Shown: positions 7,278-17,162, counted from the first letter of the stretch. The stretch: DNA of 64,000 nt from Ruminococcaceae bacterium HV4-5-B5C (GCA_900184925.1 FXYJ02000005.1:124001-188000); one strand, 5' to 3'. Numbers and translations: made by a program. The notes: generated by a model not told the origin, from the sequence alone.

Positions 7278-7306
7278 CCATCCGTGCGCGAACCGCGCAC
7301 GGATGG
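7278..7306 (+). terminator. Intercistronic hairpin after mglB
   Basis: A perfect 12-bp stem (ccatccgtgcgc/gcgcacggatgg) with a 5-nt loop, without a T-run. It is probably an mRNA-stabilising or attenuating hairpin between mglB and mglA rather than a full terminator. Confidence 0.6.
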
Positions 7307-7421
7307 GCATCGGTCTGAAATCACGCGAATGCGCTTTTCGTCGGATACAGCAAAGCAAATGAAAGACGGCGGTGCTCCGTATCTGCCCGCCGATTTGTTC
7401 AGTCAAGAGAAGAGGTCGAAT

Positions 7422-8915
7422 ATGGAAAATGAATATGTTCTGGAGATGAAAGACATCTCGAAAACCTTCCCCGGCGTGAAAGCGTTGGACCATGTTCATT
7501 TACAGGTAAAACCCGGCACCGTCCATTCCTTGATGGGCGAAAACGGGGCCGGTAAATCAACATTGATGAAATGCCTTTTCGGCATTTATTCCCTCGACGG
7601 GGGAGAAATTATTCTCGAAGGCAAGAAGGTTCAGTTTGAAAACCCGGCTCAGGCATTGGAAAGCCATGTCTCCATGGTGCATCAGGAGCTGAACCAGGTG
7701 CTGGATCAGAACGTAATGGAAAACCTGTGGCTTGGCCGCTACCCCATCAAAAACGGGCTGATTGATGAAAAAAAGATGTACGCGGATACTTTGAAAATCT
7801 TCAAGGATCTCGACATCAACGTCAATCCGAAAGCAAAGGTGGGCACGCTGCCTGTTTCACAGAAACAGATGATCGAGATCGGAAAAGCGGTCTCCTACAA
7901 TGCGAAGGTAATCGTCATGGACGAGCCCACTTCCTCCCTTACGGAAAAAGAAGTGGAGCATCTGTTCCGGATCATCCGGAAACTGATTGAAAAAAAGACA
8001 AGCGTCATATACATCTCGCACAAAATGGAGGAAATCCTTAAGATTTCCGACGATGTGACCGTCATGCGCGACGGCAAATGGATCGCCACCAAACCGGCGG
8101 GCGACCTTGATATCGACCAGATCATCAAGATGATGGTCGGGCGCGAAATGAAGGAACGCTACCCGCATCGTGACAAAAAAATCGGTGATGTTCTGATGGA
8201 GGTCAAAGACCTTTCCACCGCTTCGCCGGCATTCACCGGAGTGAATTTTGAACTGCATAAGGGAGAAATTCTCGGCATTGCGGGCCTTGTCGGTTCCAGA
8301 AGAACCGAAGTGCTCGAAACGCTGTTCGGTATCCGCCGCAAAGGCGAAGGGCAGATCATCGTGGAAGGCAAAGAAATTCAGAACCGGTCGCCGCAGGAAG
8401 CCATTGCGAACGGTTTCGCCATGCTGACGGAGGAGCGCCGAAAAGACGGCATTTTCCCCGACCTGACCGTCGGATTCAACATGGCCATCGACAACCTCGA
8501 CAGCTACCGCAAGAACGGGCTTCTGAACGAGAAACTGATGCGGACAGATGTCAATAAAATGATCAAAGCCATGAATATTAAGACCCCTTCTTCCAAGCAG
8601 AAGATGGCCAATCTTTCCGGAGGAAACCAGCAGAAGGTTATTCTGGGCAGGTGGCTTCTGACCGGGCCGGATATTCTGCTTCTGGACGAGCCGACGAGAG
8701 GAATCGACGTCGGCGCGAAATATGAAATTTACCAGCTGATGAATCAACTCGTCGGGGAAGGTAAGGGAATTGTGATAGTAAGCTCCGAAATGCCGGAACT
8801 TTTCGGAGTCTGCGACAGAATCCTTGTGATGAGCAACGGCCGCCAGTCCGGGATTTTCGATCCTTCGGAAGTCAGCCAGGAAACCATCATGCAGGCTTCC
8901 GCGAAATTCATTTGA
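7422..8915 (+). CDS. mglA: Sugar ABC transporter ATPase, tandem-domain (MglA/RbsA type)
   Basis: A 497-residue cytoplasmic ATPase with two ABC domains. The first has Walker A GENGAGKST (about residues 39-47), Q-loop VHQE, signature-like LPVSQKQMIEIGKA and Walker B VIVMDEPTSS. The second has a degenerate Walker A (GLVGSRRTEV), as is normal in this family, with intact LSGGNQQK and ILLLDEPTRGIDVG. It powers CUT2 monosaccharide import with mglB and mglC. The start at 7422 is chosen for AGAGG six bases upstream and because MENEYVLEMKDISK matches the family N-terminus. The upstream open frame from 7224 overlaps the mglB end and is not credible. Confidence 0.93.
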   Translation: MENEYVLEMKDISKTFPGVKALDHVHLQVKPGTVHSLMGENGAGKSTLMKCLFGIYSLDGGEIILEGKKVQFENPAQALESHVSMVHQELNQVLDQNVMENLWLGRYPIKNGLIDEKKMYADTLKIFKDLDINVNPKAKVGTLPVSQKQMIEIGKAVSYNAKVIVMDEPTSSLTEKEVEHLFRIIRKLIEKKTSVIYISHKMEEILKISDDVTVMRDGKWIATKPAGDLDIDQIIKMMVGREMKERYPHRDKKIGDVLMEVKDLSTASPAFTGVNFELHKGEILGIAGLVGSRRTEVLETLFGIRRKGEGQIIVEGKEIQNRSPQEAIANGFAMLTEERRKDGIFPDLTVGFNMAIDNLDSYRKNGLLNEKLMRTDVNKMIKAMNIKTPSSKQKMANLSGGNQQKVILGRWLLTGPDILLLDEPTRGIDVGAKYEIYQLMNQLVGEGKGIVIVSSEMPELFGVCDRILVMSNGRQSGIFDPSEVSQETIMQASAKFI

Positions 8916-8934
8916 CAAGATGGAGGAGAATAAG

Positions 8935-9954
8935 GTGGAAAACAAACTGAAAAAAACATCCGTCAAGGATCTGCTGCTTGAAAAAGCGATCTATGTTGTT
9001 CTGATTGCTCTTCTGATCGTGATTGTAATCATTCAGCCGCGCTTCCTTTCGTTCGGAAACTTTAAGAACATATTTGCTCAGTCGGCAACGAGAATCATCA
9101 TCGCCCTTGCGGCCGGCATGGTGCTCATCGTGCAGGGCGTCGACCTTTCAACCGGCCGTATGATCGGCCTCGCGGCCGTCATCAGCGCATCCCTGATGCA
9201 GGTGACGACCTATGCCTACCGGATGTATCCGCATCTGGCAGACCTGCCGATCATTGTTCCGTTCCTTGTCGTTATGGCGCTCTGCGCAATTCTTGGCGGC
9301 ATCAGCGGCGTTGCGGTTGCGGTTTTCAAAGTGCCTCCATTTATTGCAACACTGGGCATGTCCCTGATCCTTTACGGCGCGTCTTCCATTTATTTTGACC
9401 GGCCTCCCTACGGAGCGCAGCCGATCGGCGGCATTAAGCCGGACGTCGTGAAAGTCGCCACCGGGTCAATCGGTATCGGCAGCTTCCAGATCCCGTACCT
9501 GATCCTGATCGCACTGGCGGTGTGCCTCATTATCTGGGTCGTATGGAACAAAACAAAGTTCGGCAAATACATGTTTGCGGTCGGCGGAAATCCCGAAGCG
9601 GCCAAAGTGTCCGGCGTAAACGTGGTTTCAACGCAGATTAAGATTTACGCGCTTGCAGGTATGATGTATGCCTTTGCGGCTGTTCTGGAAGTTGCGCGTA
9701 TCGGCAGCGCTTCCAACACGACCGGCAACGGCTATGAAATGGACGCGGTTGCGGCCTGCGTGGTCGGCGGCGTTTCGCTTTCCGGCGGCACCGGCAGTGT
9801 CGGCGGCATCGTGATCGGCGTTCTGATCTTTACGGTCATCAACTACGGCCTGGCGTTCATCGGCGTGAATATGTACTGGCAGTATGTCGTCAAGGGCCTG
9901 ATCATTCTTCTGGCCGTCATGATTGACATGCGTAAAAATATGCGTAAAAAATAA
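8935..9954 (+). CDS. mglC: Sugar ABC transporter permease (MglC type)
   Basis: A permease of 339 residues with about nine to ten hydrophobic segments. It carries the BPD_transp_2 signature region (KFGKYMFAVGGNPEAAKVSG) and VVGGVSLSGGTGSVGGIVIG near the end, both typical of CUT2 permeases. It forms the membrane channel for the MglAB proteins. A GTG start at 8935 is preferred because GGAGGA lies seven bases before it. The in-frame ATG at 8920 overlaps that ribosome site and has none of its own. It follows mglA by 19 nt and precedes the GH3 gene by 23 nt, so the four genes are probably one transcript. Confidence 0.92.
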   Translation: MENKLKKTSVKDLLLEKAIYVVLIALLIVIVIIQPRFLSFGNFKNIFAQSATRIIIALAAGMVLIVQGVDLSTGRMIGLAAVISASLMQVTTYAYRMYPHLADLPIIVPFLVVMALCAILGGISGVAVAVFKVPPFIATLGMSLILYGASSIYFDRPPYGAQPIGGIKPDVVKVATGSIGIGSFQIPYLILIALAVCLIIWVVWNKTKFGKYMFAVGGNPEAAKVSGVNVVSTQIKIYALAGMMYAFAAVLEVARIGSASNTTGNGYEMDAVAACVVGGVSLSGGTGSVGGIVIGVLIFTVINYGLAFIGVNMYWQYVVKGLIILLAVMIDMRKNMRKK

Positions 9955-9977
9955 GCGAATGATTTGGAGGAGTCATC

Positions 9978-12041
9978 ATGAGAGAAACCGTTCTGAAAAC
10001 GAAGCTGACCGAGGATTGCCCCAAAGAAACCGTTAAGGCTTTTGTTGACGAGGTGATTCCGCAGCTGACGCTGGAGGAAAAGATCGGCATCATGTCCGGT
10101 CAGGTGACCGAGAAAAAGCTTCTGGATGATCTGTTTGTCATTGAGCACTACAATGTAAAACCTTACCCGACCATGGCTGTGGACAGGCTCGGTATCCCGA
10201 ACGTCCGTTTTGTCGACGGCCCGCGCGGCGTTGTAGCGGGCTCCTCCACCTGCTTCCCGGTCTCCATGGCGCGGGGCGCGACGTTTGACCGTGAGCTCGA
10301 AGAAGAAATCGGCGAAGCCATTGGCGCGGAAGTGCGCGCACAGGGCGGCAACTACTACGGCGGCGTCTGCATCAATCTGCCGCGCAACCCGAGGTGGGGC
10401 CGCGCGCAGGAGTGCTACGGCGAAGACCAGTACCACCTCGGCGAGATGGGCGCTGCGCTGACACGCGGCATCCAGAGCCAGAACGTCATGGCGTGCGTGA
10501 AGCACTTTGCGCTCAACAGCATTGAAAACGCGCGTTTCAAGGCGGATGTGAAAATCGACAAACGAACCCTGCATGAGGTTTACCTGCCTCATTTCAAGCG
10601 CTGCATTGACGAAGGCGCCGCATCAATCATGGGAGCCTACAATAAGGTCCTCGGTGAGCAGGCATCCGAAAGCAAATATCTGCTGCGCGACATTCTGCGC
10701 GACAAGTGGCACTTTGAAGGCTTTACACTCTCCGATTTCCTGTGGGCCGTCAAAGACGCCGTAAAGGCGGTTAAGGCCGGCATGAACATTGAGATGCCCT
10801 GCTTCTGCCACTACGACCAGGAACTTCCCAAAGCATTGGAAGAGGGCCGCATCGACATGGCTGATCTCGACGAAGCGGTCGGCTATATTCTTCGCACTGT
10901 CGTCTGGTTTGAAACCCGGAAGGATCCGCAGGAATATTCGCTTGACGTCGTCGCGTGCCCAAAGCATATTGCGGTTGCGCGCCGCGCGGCCGAAGAATCC
11001 ATGGTCCTTCTCAAAAACGAAAACCAGGTTCTCCCCTTCAGCAAAAAGGTCGAGAAGATTGTTGTGCTCGGCGTTCTCGGCGACACGGAAAACATCGGCG
11101 ACCACGGTTCGAGCAAGGTGCATCCGCACTATGTGGTTACACCGCTGCGCGGCCTGATGAAGAAGATGCCCGGCGCGCAGATTCTCTACAACGACGGCAG
11201 CGATCTTGAAAAGGCCCGCGCCCTAGCGGCGGATGCCGATGCCGTGGTCATCGTTGCGGGATATATCCACAGCGACGAAGGCGAATATCTTGCCGACCGG
11301 AGCGATATTGCGGACATGGGCGGCGACCGCGCTTCCATGCGCCTGCATCAGCGCGACATTGACCTGATTCACGGCCTGAAGGGCGTAAACCCGAACACGG
11401 TGGTTTCTCTCGTCGGAAGCAGCGCCATTCTCATCAACGAATGGGTTGACGACGTTCCTGCGGTTATCTTTTCCTTCTACGGCGGCATGGAGGGCGGAAG
11501 CGTGCTGGCAGACATTCTGTTCGGCGACGTTTGCCCGAGCGGCAAACTGCCTTACACGGTTGCCCTGTCGGAAGACAGCTACCCGGCTTTTGACCCGAAC
11601 TGCACCGAAGTGGAGTACGGGTACTACCACGGTTACTGCAAGATGGAAAAGGAGAGCCTGCCGGTTCTTTATCCGTTCGGCTACGGCCTCTCCTACACTA
11701 CTTTTGAAATCGGCAAGCCGGAGCTCGAAACATTCTGCAAAACGGCAAAGGTAACCGTCCGCGTGAAAAACACGGGTAAGGTTAAGGGTGCTGAAATTGT
11801 ACAGTTGTATGTAGGCTGTGAAAACAGTGCGGTTGACCGCCCGGTGAAACTGCTCAAGGATTTCGCCCGCGTGGAGCTGGAACCCGGCGAAGAAAAAGAA
11901 GTGTCCCTGCATGTTTCAAGCAAAGACATGGCATATTTTGACGTGCAGAAAGACGATTTTACCGAGGAAGACATTTCTTACGTTGCCTATGTCGGCAACT
12001 GCAGCGCAGGAAACCTGCAGACACAAAAGTTTAAATTCTAA
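9978..12041 (+). CDS. Glycoside hydrolase family 3, beta-glucosidase-like
   Basis: A 687-residue GH3 enzyme: an N-terminal TIM barrel with VRFVDGPRGVV, NPRWGRAQECYGED and CVKHFALNS, and the catalytic nucleophile Asp253 in TLSDFLWA. A GH3 C-terminal sandwich (VVIVAGYIHSDEGE, SFYGGMEGGS, YPFGYGLSYTTF) and a fibronectin-like tail follow. No signal peptide, so it acts in the cytoplasm on imported beta-glucosides or related oligosaccharides. TTGGAGGAG gives a strong ribosome site at the ATG. It is translated from the mgl transcript. The exact linkage specificity cannot be read from sequence alone. Confidence 0.9.
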   Translation: MRETVLKTKLTEDCPKETVKAFVDEVIPQLTLEEKIGIMSGQVTEKKLLDDLFVIEHYNVKPYPTMAVDRLGIPNVRFVDGPRGVVAGSSTCFPVSMARGATFDRELEEEIGEAIGAEVRAQGGNYYGGVCINLPRNPRWGRAQECYGEDQYHLGEMGAALTRGIQSQNVMACVKHFALNSIENARFKADVKIDKRTLHEVYLPHFKRCIDEGAASIMGAYNKVLGEQASESKYLLRDILRDKWHFEGFTLSDFLWAVKDAVKAVKAGMNIEMPCFCHYDQELPKALEEGRIDMADLDEAVGYILRTVVWFETRKDPQEYSLDVVACPKHIAVARRAAEESMVLLKNENQVLPFSKKVEKIVVLGVLGDTENIGDHGSSKVHPHYVVTPLRGLMKKMPGAQILYNDGSDLEKARALAADADAVVIVAGYIHSDEGEYLADRSDIADMGGDRASMRLHQRDIDLIHGLKGVNPNTVVSLVGSSAILINEWVDDVPAVIFSFYGGMEGGSVLADILFGDVCPSGKLPYTVALSEDSYPAFDPNCTEVEYGYYHGYCKMEKESLPVLYPFGYGLSYTTFEIGKPELETFCKTAKVTVRVKNTGKVKGAEIVQLYVGCENSAVDRPVKLLKDFARVELEPGEEKEVSLHVSSKDMAYFDVQKDDFTEEDISYVAYVGNCSAGNLQTQKFKF

Positions 12042-12046
12042 AAAAA

Positions 12047-12103
12047 CGGGGCGCGATCCCGGGGCCGCTGCGGCCTGCGGCTTCGCGCCCCAATCTGTTT
12101 TTT
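12047..12103 (+). terminator. Hairpin with T-run between GH3 and GH42 genes
   Basis: Arms ggggcgcg (12048-12055) and cgcgcccc (12084-12091) with extra GC-rich pairing inside, followed by TTTTTT at 12098-12103. It may cause partial termination before the GH42 gene. Confidence 0.55.
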
Positions 12104-12131
12104 CACAGTTTGAAAAGGGGATGGGGAGCTT

Positions 12132-14144
12132 ATGAGAATCGGCGTAGATTACTACCCGGAACACTGGGAGAAGGAACGCTGGAAAACGGACGCCGAGATG
12201 ATGGCAAAGGCCAACATCAAAGTCGTGCGCATTGGGGAATTTGCATGGAGCCTTTATGAGCCGAAGGAAAACGACTTCCATTTCGAATGGATGGACGAGA
12301 TACTTGATTTCTTCCGAGAACATGGCATTTCGGTTGTTCTCTGTACGCCGTCGGCAACTCCGCCGAAGTGGATGGTCGACAGGCACCCTGACATTTATCA
12401 GGACGATATTCACGGCCAGCCGAAGATTTTCGGCACACGCAAGCATTACTGTTTCAACAGCGAGACATACCGCCGCCTGACACAGGGGCTTGTAGAAAAG
12501 ATTGCAAAGCGCTACGGCAGTCACCCCGCAGTGGAAGCCTGGCAGGTAGACAACGAGCTTGGCTGGGCAAATACGACGCGGTGTTACTGCGACAAATGTA
12601 AAAAAGAATTTCAGAATTGGCTGAAAGAAAAATATAAGACGATTGAAACGCTCAACCGCGTCTACGGCACGGTTTTCTGGAGCCAGATCTACAACAGCTT
12701 CGACGAGGTCATTATCCCCCGTGCGGGCGCGTGCTATGACACCTGCCACGACACACAGGGGCAGAATCCCGGTCTTCTGCTCGACTACTACCGCTTTTCA
12801 AGTGATTCGGTCATCCGGTTCGCGGCGGAGTCGGCGGAAACGATCCGGAAATACAGCGACAGGCCCATCACCAGCAACCTTCTTGACGCTGCAATCAACT
12901 CCGGTACGGGAATCGACTATTTCAAGCTCGCGCAGCACCTCGACTTCGTTTCGTGGGACAACTACATCGAGTTCCAGTGGGGTATCGCGGAAGCTGCGAC
13001 CGTTTCCCGCGATCATGCACTGCTGAGGAGTTACAAAAAGCAGCCGTTCTGGGTCATGGAGCAGCAAAGCGGTCCGTGCGGCTGGAGCAAGATGGGCCCG
13101 GCCCCAACGCCGGGCAAGCTGAGGCTCTGGACCTATCAGGCAGTTGCGAACGGCGCGGACACCGTCGTTTATTTCCGTTGGCGCGCCTGCTCGTTCGGCA
13201 CGGAAGAAAACTGGCACGGCATTCTTGACCACGACGGAAAGCCGAACCGCCGCTACCGCGAAATCGTTCAGATCGGCTCCGAGATGGAGCGTCTCAGCAA
13301 AATGCTCGGCGTTCTCAGCCCAAAGGCGAAGATTGCCGTCATCAAGTCGTTCGACAGCGAATGGAGCCAATCCATTCACCGGTATGTCGAGAATTTCCAC
13401 TATGACGAGTTTCTGCTCAGCTTTTACAAACCGTTCTACGACAAGGGACTTTCCGTCGATTTTGCGGCTCCGGGCGACGACCTCTCTTCGTACTCGCTCG
13501 TGCTTGCCCCTGCGCTCCTGATGGTCACCGAAGCCGAACAGAAAAATCTGGAGGATTATGCCCGTGCTGGCGGTACTCTGCTGTTTACCTTCCGGAGCGG
13601 CATCAAAGACGTCTGCAATAACATGCTTCAGCAGACCGTGCCCGGCGTCTTCTCGGAACTTGCCGGGGTAAGCGCGTCGGAGTATGACCCTCAGTTCGAA
13701 AAAGAGACGGCGTCGTCAGGCGTTTACGGCAGTGGTGTTTCAAAACTCTGGTGTGACGTTCTGGAGCCGCAGGGTGCGGAAACTCTCGGTGTCTACACAC
13801 AGGATTATTACGCCGGGAAGCCGTGTCTTACGGTGAACAGCTTTGGCAAAGGTTCCGTCTATTATCTCGGATGTGATCTTTCCTCCGATGCGATGGAGCG
13901 CCTCGCGGATTATCTGTGCGCCCGCGTCGGGCTGGATCAGCGGCCCTGCCCGGTGGAAGGCGTCGAGCAGGTCGACGCGTCGGACGGAAAGCAGAGAGTG
14001 CTGTTTTTGCTGAACCACAATTCCTCGGCGGCTGTCGTTCCTCTGTTCGGCCGGTTTGAGAACCTGCTGACCGGGCAGAGCGAAGGAAGTACGGCGATGC
14101 TTGAACCGTACGGTGTTGCCGTACTGAAATATCCGGAAGCCTGA
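12132..14144 (+). CDS. Glycoside hydrolase family 42, beta-galactosidase
   Basis: A 670-residue GH42 enzyme: N-terminal barrel (GVDYYPEHW, VRIGEFAWSLYEP), acid/base Glu142 in AWQVDNELGW, and nucleophile Glu310 in FWVMEQQSGP. A trimerisation domain (residues about 395-600) and a small C-terminal beta-domain follow. Three cysteines around CYCDKCKKEF recall the zinc cluster of some GH42 members. It hydrolyses terminal beta-galactosides in the cytoplasm and fits a galactoside-import locus. AAAGGGGATGGGGAGCTT precedes the ATG. It sits 90 nt after GH3 behind a hairpin, and a terminator follows at 14178. Confidence 0.93.
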   Translation: MRIGVDYYPEHWEKERWKTDAEMMAKANIKVVRIGEFAWSLYEPKENDFHFEWMDEILDFFREHGISVVLCTPSATPPKWMVDRHPDIYQDDIHGQPKIFGTRKHYCFNSETYRRLTQGLVEKIAKRYGSHPAVEAWQVDNELGWANTTRCYCDKCKKEFQNWLKEKYKTIETLNRVYGTVFWSQIYNSFDEVIIPRAGACYDTCHDTQGQNPGLLLDYYRFSSDSVIRFAAESAETIRKYSDRPITSNLLDAAINSGTGIDYFKLAQHLDFVSWDNYIEFQWGIAEAATVSRDHALLRSYKKQPFWVMEQQSGPCGWSKMGPAPTPGKLRLWTYQAVANGADTVVYFRWRACSFGTEENWHGILDHDGKPNRRYREIVQIGSEMERLSKMLGVLSPKAKIAVIKSFDSEWSQSIHRYVENFHYDEFLLSFYKPFYDKGLSVDFAAPGDDLSSYSLVLAPALLMVTEAEQKNLEDYARAGGTLLFTFRSGIKDVCNNMLQQTVPGVFSELAGVSASEYDPQFEKETASSGVYGSGVSKLWCDVLEPQGAETLGVYTQDYYAGKPCLTVNSFGKGSVYYLGCDLSSDAMERLADYLCARVGLDQRPCPVEGVEQVDASDGKQRVLFLLNHNSSAAVVPLFGRFENLLTGQSEGSTAMLEPYGVAVLKYPEA

Positions 14145-14177
14145 AACGGCTTTGCGGAGGCATGTGAAAAGATGGGA

Positions 14178-14215
14178 AAATTCGCGCCTGACCATTTTGG
14201 GTCAGGTGCGAATTT
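14178..14215 (+). terminator. Terminator after the GH42 gene
   Basis: Arms aaattcgcgcctgacc and ggtcaggtgcgaattt (one mismatch) around a 6-nt loop. Confidence 0.65.
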
Positions 14216-14506
14216 GTGCGGCTGGTCCCTTTGTGTGACTAAATAAAACTTGTGCGGGAGAGGATAAAAGCAAGGTGGATTCCCGAGCAAAATTCCCGGT
14301 TTGTGAAAAGATAGAAAAATTTAACAACCGTAAGTGTCCCTTCGGAACTATGGATCCGGCAGGTCTGTCTTATACTGAAAAATAGCCTGTAGCCGCGAAG
14401 TATACTTTGGCACCCCACAGTCTCGCGGAAAAAACGATTGCTTCTGCTGAGCCGTACCGGCAGAACACGAAATCCGCCCCGCCCGTTCCGGGAAAAGGAG
14501 TGAAAG
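14216..14506 (+). other. Leader/promoter region of the two-component operon
   Basis: There is no gene here. A possible -10 (TATACT) lies in gtctTATACTgaaa near 14371, without a clear -35. The response-regulator gene has a good ribosome site (AAAGGAG) before 14507. Confidence 0.3.
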
Positions 14507-16114
14507 ATGAAAGTCATCATCGTAGACGACGAAATAAAGATCTGCCAGCTTATCAAGCATCTGGTTGATTGGGACACCATGCAGATGGAAGTAGTGGATA
14601 TCGTTAACGATGGAAAATCTGCGTATGAATCCATTTGCAGAAACCGACCTGATATTGTAATCACCGACATCCGGATTCCCAACTACGACGGACTTCAGCT
14701 CATTCATATGTGTAAAGAGCAGTTCCCGTCCCTGTATTTTATCATCATCAGCGGATACAGTGAGTTTGAGTTTGCCAAAAGCGCGCTTCAATACGGTGTG
14801 GAAGATTATCTTCTGAAGCCGATTAAGAAAAAAGAATTGGAAAATGCGCTGAACCGGATCCGTGAAAAATATGAGCAGAGCCGGAGCAGTGAAGAGGAAA
14901 AAAGTGAGCTGCGCTCATACGCCAGCACGGCTCGGGCAAAAATTCAGCAGGATTTTCTGACGCATGTCATTGCCAGTGCACAGGAAATGCGGCCGCAGTC
15001 TGCGTTTGACCTGGCAGAAGTGAACTCCGCTTATGATTGTTCGTTTCAGCCCGGGCAGTTTACCATTGCCATTTTCCGCCTTTTCCTCCGGGACGGCGCG
15101 ACAGTAAAGAATTCCGAGGACTTTCTTGTTGCCAAGCTGCAGGAGATTACCCGGGAAGCAGTTGCACCGAACTGCTGCGAATTTCTCAGTGTGAGCTCCG
15201 GTCGGTCGGTGGTCTGCCTCATTAACACGCAGGGAGACGGCCTGGCGAGAGTGAAAAAGCAGTTCCACAGGGTAAAGCTTGAAGTAACCAACGAGCTGTT
15301 TTCGAGTATTTCTCTTGCAATTGGCGTCGGAAGCCCATCCACTGAACTCAGCGGCACTGTTACCGGATACCGCGAAGCGGAGCGGTCCCTTTTGAACCGC
15401 TTCTGCGACTCCGACCATTATATCTTTGAGTTTTCAGACGTCAGGGATTCCGGGAAGGTTGTTTCTGACCTGATTGATATGAAAGGTCGCGACAACCTGA
15501 TTGCTGCACAGGAGCGGATGGACGTCAATGCCATTCTTGCCCATGTGCGCTCGCTGCAGGAACGGCTGGGTGAATACCGTTACGATTCGAGTCTTGTCTG
15601 CAACTGTGTTCTCGAACTGATTGAAATTCTGCAGTTCGGCTCCAAAAATTACGATATCTATTTTCAAAAATTCGACGTGGAAGAAAGCAGACGTAAAATC
15701 GGAAACATTCTCACCTTTGACGAACTTTTCGACTGGCTGAAAAACGAAATCATCAACCGGTACCAGGAGTTTGCCAACCTGAAAAAGGTAGCGGAGAAGA
15801 AACCGATCCGCGTGGCCAAGCAGTATATCTACGACAATTACAACAAGAACCTCACACTGGAGGGGGTCAGCAACCATATCGGTTTCAACCCGACCTATTT
15901 TTCTGCGTTTTTTAAGAAAGAAACGGGCAAGAATTTTTCGGAATACCTGACGGAGCTGCGCATGAAAAATGCAAAGCTCTGCCTCATCTCCTCTGACAGG
16001 GACATTGCCGATATCGCCGAAGAGGTCGGATACGGCGATATCAAGTATTTTTCAAAGTTATTTAAAAAAGTAACGGGGCTCAGCCCGAGCGAATACAGGA
16101 AATTATATGGATAA
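14507..16114 (+). CDS. AraC-type response regulator (YesN-like)
   Basis: A 535-residue regulator. The receiver domain (1-125) has the acidic pair DDE at 7-9, phospho-acceptor Asp54 (VITDIRIPN), the switch Ser in ISGYSEF, and Lys in LLKPIKK. A long central domain (130-420) follows. At the C-terminus two AraC helix-turn-helix motifs occur (KNLTLEGVSNHIGFNPTYFS and ADIAEEVGYGDIKYFSKLFK). Phosphorylation by the adjoining kinase should switch DNA binding, most plausibly at the mgl/GH promoters. Its stop overlaps the kinase start by 8 nt, so the two are translationally coupled. Confidence 0.92.
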   Translation: MKVIIVDDEIKICQLIKHLVDWDTMQMEVVDIVNDGKSAYESICRNRPDIVITDIRIPNYDGLQLIHMCKEQFPSLYFIIISGYSEFEFAKSALQYGVEDYLLKPIKKKELENALNRIREKYEQSRSSEEEKSELRSYASTARAKIQQDFLTHVIASAQEMRPQSAFDLAEVNSAYDCSFQPGQFTIAIFRLFLRDGATVKNSEDFLVAKLQEITREAVAPNCCEFLSVSSGRSVVCLINTQGDGLARVKKQFHRVKLEVTNELFSSISLAIGVGSPSTELSGTVTGYREAERSLLNRFCDSDHYIFEFSDVRDSGKVVSDLIDMKGRDNLIAAQERMDVNAILAHVRSLQERLGEYRYDSSLVCNCVLELIEILQFGSKNYDIYFQKFDVEESRRKIGNILTFDELFDWLKNEIINRYQEFANLKKVAEKKPIRVAKQYIYDNYNKNLTLEGVSNHIGFNPTYFSAFFKKETGKNFSEYLTELRMKNAKLCLISSDRDIADIAEEVGYGDIKYFSKLFKKVTGLSPSEYRKLYG

Positions 16115-17138
16115 GAAAACGCCGAAAGTGAAACAAAAGGTTTTCGGACGGGATGCCATCCGCACTATCCGGTTTCTGGTCTCCTGTCTTTTCCTCCTCA
16201 CGTTTTCATTTCTTCTGGCGGCGCGCTTCTCTCAGATGATCTCAGGCGACCTTGCGGTCGCCCTGCTTGTCCTTGAGGGGATTCTCGCCGTCGCCGTCGT
16301 TCTGCATATTGAAACTTCGCTGATCGCACCGTACCGGCGCAGCAGATCGCTGTTCCGCAAATTTGTTCGGGACGAAGTGTATCAGGAGCTTCTTGCCAAC
16401 CCTTATCCGCTTTTTGAGGAACAGCGGGACGTGCTGGAGCATATAGCACTTCTGCTCGACGAACAGAGCATGGTGCGGCTTTCGACGAAGCAGGCGGAAC
16501 TGCTTGCCCTGCAAAACCAGATTAACCCGCATTTTCTTTACAATACGCTCGAAGCAATCCGCAGCGACGCGCTCTGCGCCGGCATTGACAGCATCGCAAA
16601 TACCACGGAGGCGCTTGCGACGTTTTTTCGCTACACGATCAGCGACATGGGAAGCCTTGCCACGGTTGAGGCCGAGCTTGACAACATCGAAAACTATTTC
16701 CGCATCCAGCAATACCGGTTTGGGGAGAAGTTCACGATGGATGTTGCCTATTTGCAGGAAGATGATATCCTTTCCCTCAAGCTTCCGAAGCTGACACTGC
16801 AGCCAATTGTGGAAAATGCGATTTTCCACGGGCTGGAGTCCCGGGCGGAGGGCGGAAGGATCGACATCAGCCTCGAAATTACGGAGCAAAGCCTTTACAT
16901 CAGCGTGCGCGACAACGGCATCGGGATTCCTCCGGAAAAGCTGGAAGAAATCAATGATAAGCTGGAGCATGTCTCGCTTTCCGGCGGCAGCGAAACCTCC
17001 CACAAAAAAGGCGGCATCGCCCTCAACAACATTGCGAGGAGGATCCGGCTTTTGTTTGGGGAAGACTACGGCCTTCATATTTACAGTGTTTCGGGCATGG
17101 GAACGGATGTCAGGCTCAAAATTCCGATCATTCGGTGA
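16107..17138 (+). CDS. Sensor histidine kinase (YesM-like) with almost no extracytoplasmic domain
   Basis: A 343-residue kinase. Two membrane spans (about residues 20-40 and 47-72) are joined by a loop of only a few residues. The cytoplasmic part has the His_kinase motif with His142 (NQINPHFLYNTLEAI), then HATPase with N-box PIVENAIFHG, G1 box RDNGIGIP and GGIALNNIARRI. YesM kinases usually carry a large external sensor domain and a HAMP linker; here both are missing or minimal. The signal must therefore come from inside the membrane, from the cytoplasm or from a partner protein. The next gene, a dead ABC protein, is the obvious candidate. Confidence 0.9.
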   Translation: MDKKTPKVKQKVFGRDAIRTIRFLVSCLFLLTFSFLLAARFSQMISGDLAVALLVLEGILAVAVVLHIETSLIAPYRRSRSLFRKFVRDEVYQELLANPYPLFEEQRDVLEHIALLLDEQSMVRLSTKQAELLALQNQINPHFLYNTLEAIRSDALCAGIDSIANTTEALATFFRYTISDMGSLATVEAELDNIENYFRIQQYRFGEKFTMDVAYLQEDDILSLKLPKLTLQPIVENAIFHGLESRAEGGRIDISLEITEQSLYISVRDNGIGIPPEKLEEINDKLEHVSLSGGSETSHKKGGIALNNIARRIRLLFGEDYGLHIYSVSGMGTDVRLKIPIIR

Positions 17139-17162
17139 CGATTTGACTGCACGGGAGAAAAC

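Noticed and set aside
7857..8966. Long minus-strand open frame across mglA
   Set aside because: It is an antisense shadow of the ATPase gene, whose motifs are complete; the minus product shows no domain and no ribosome site.
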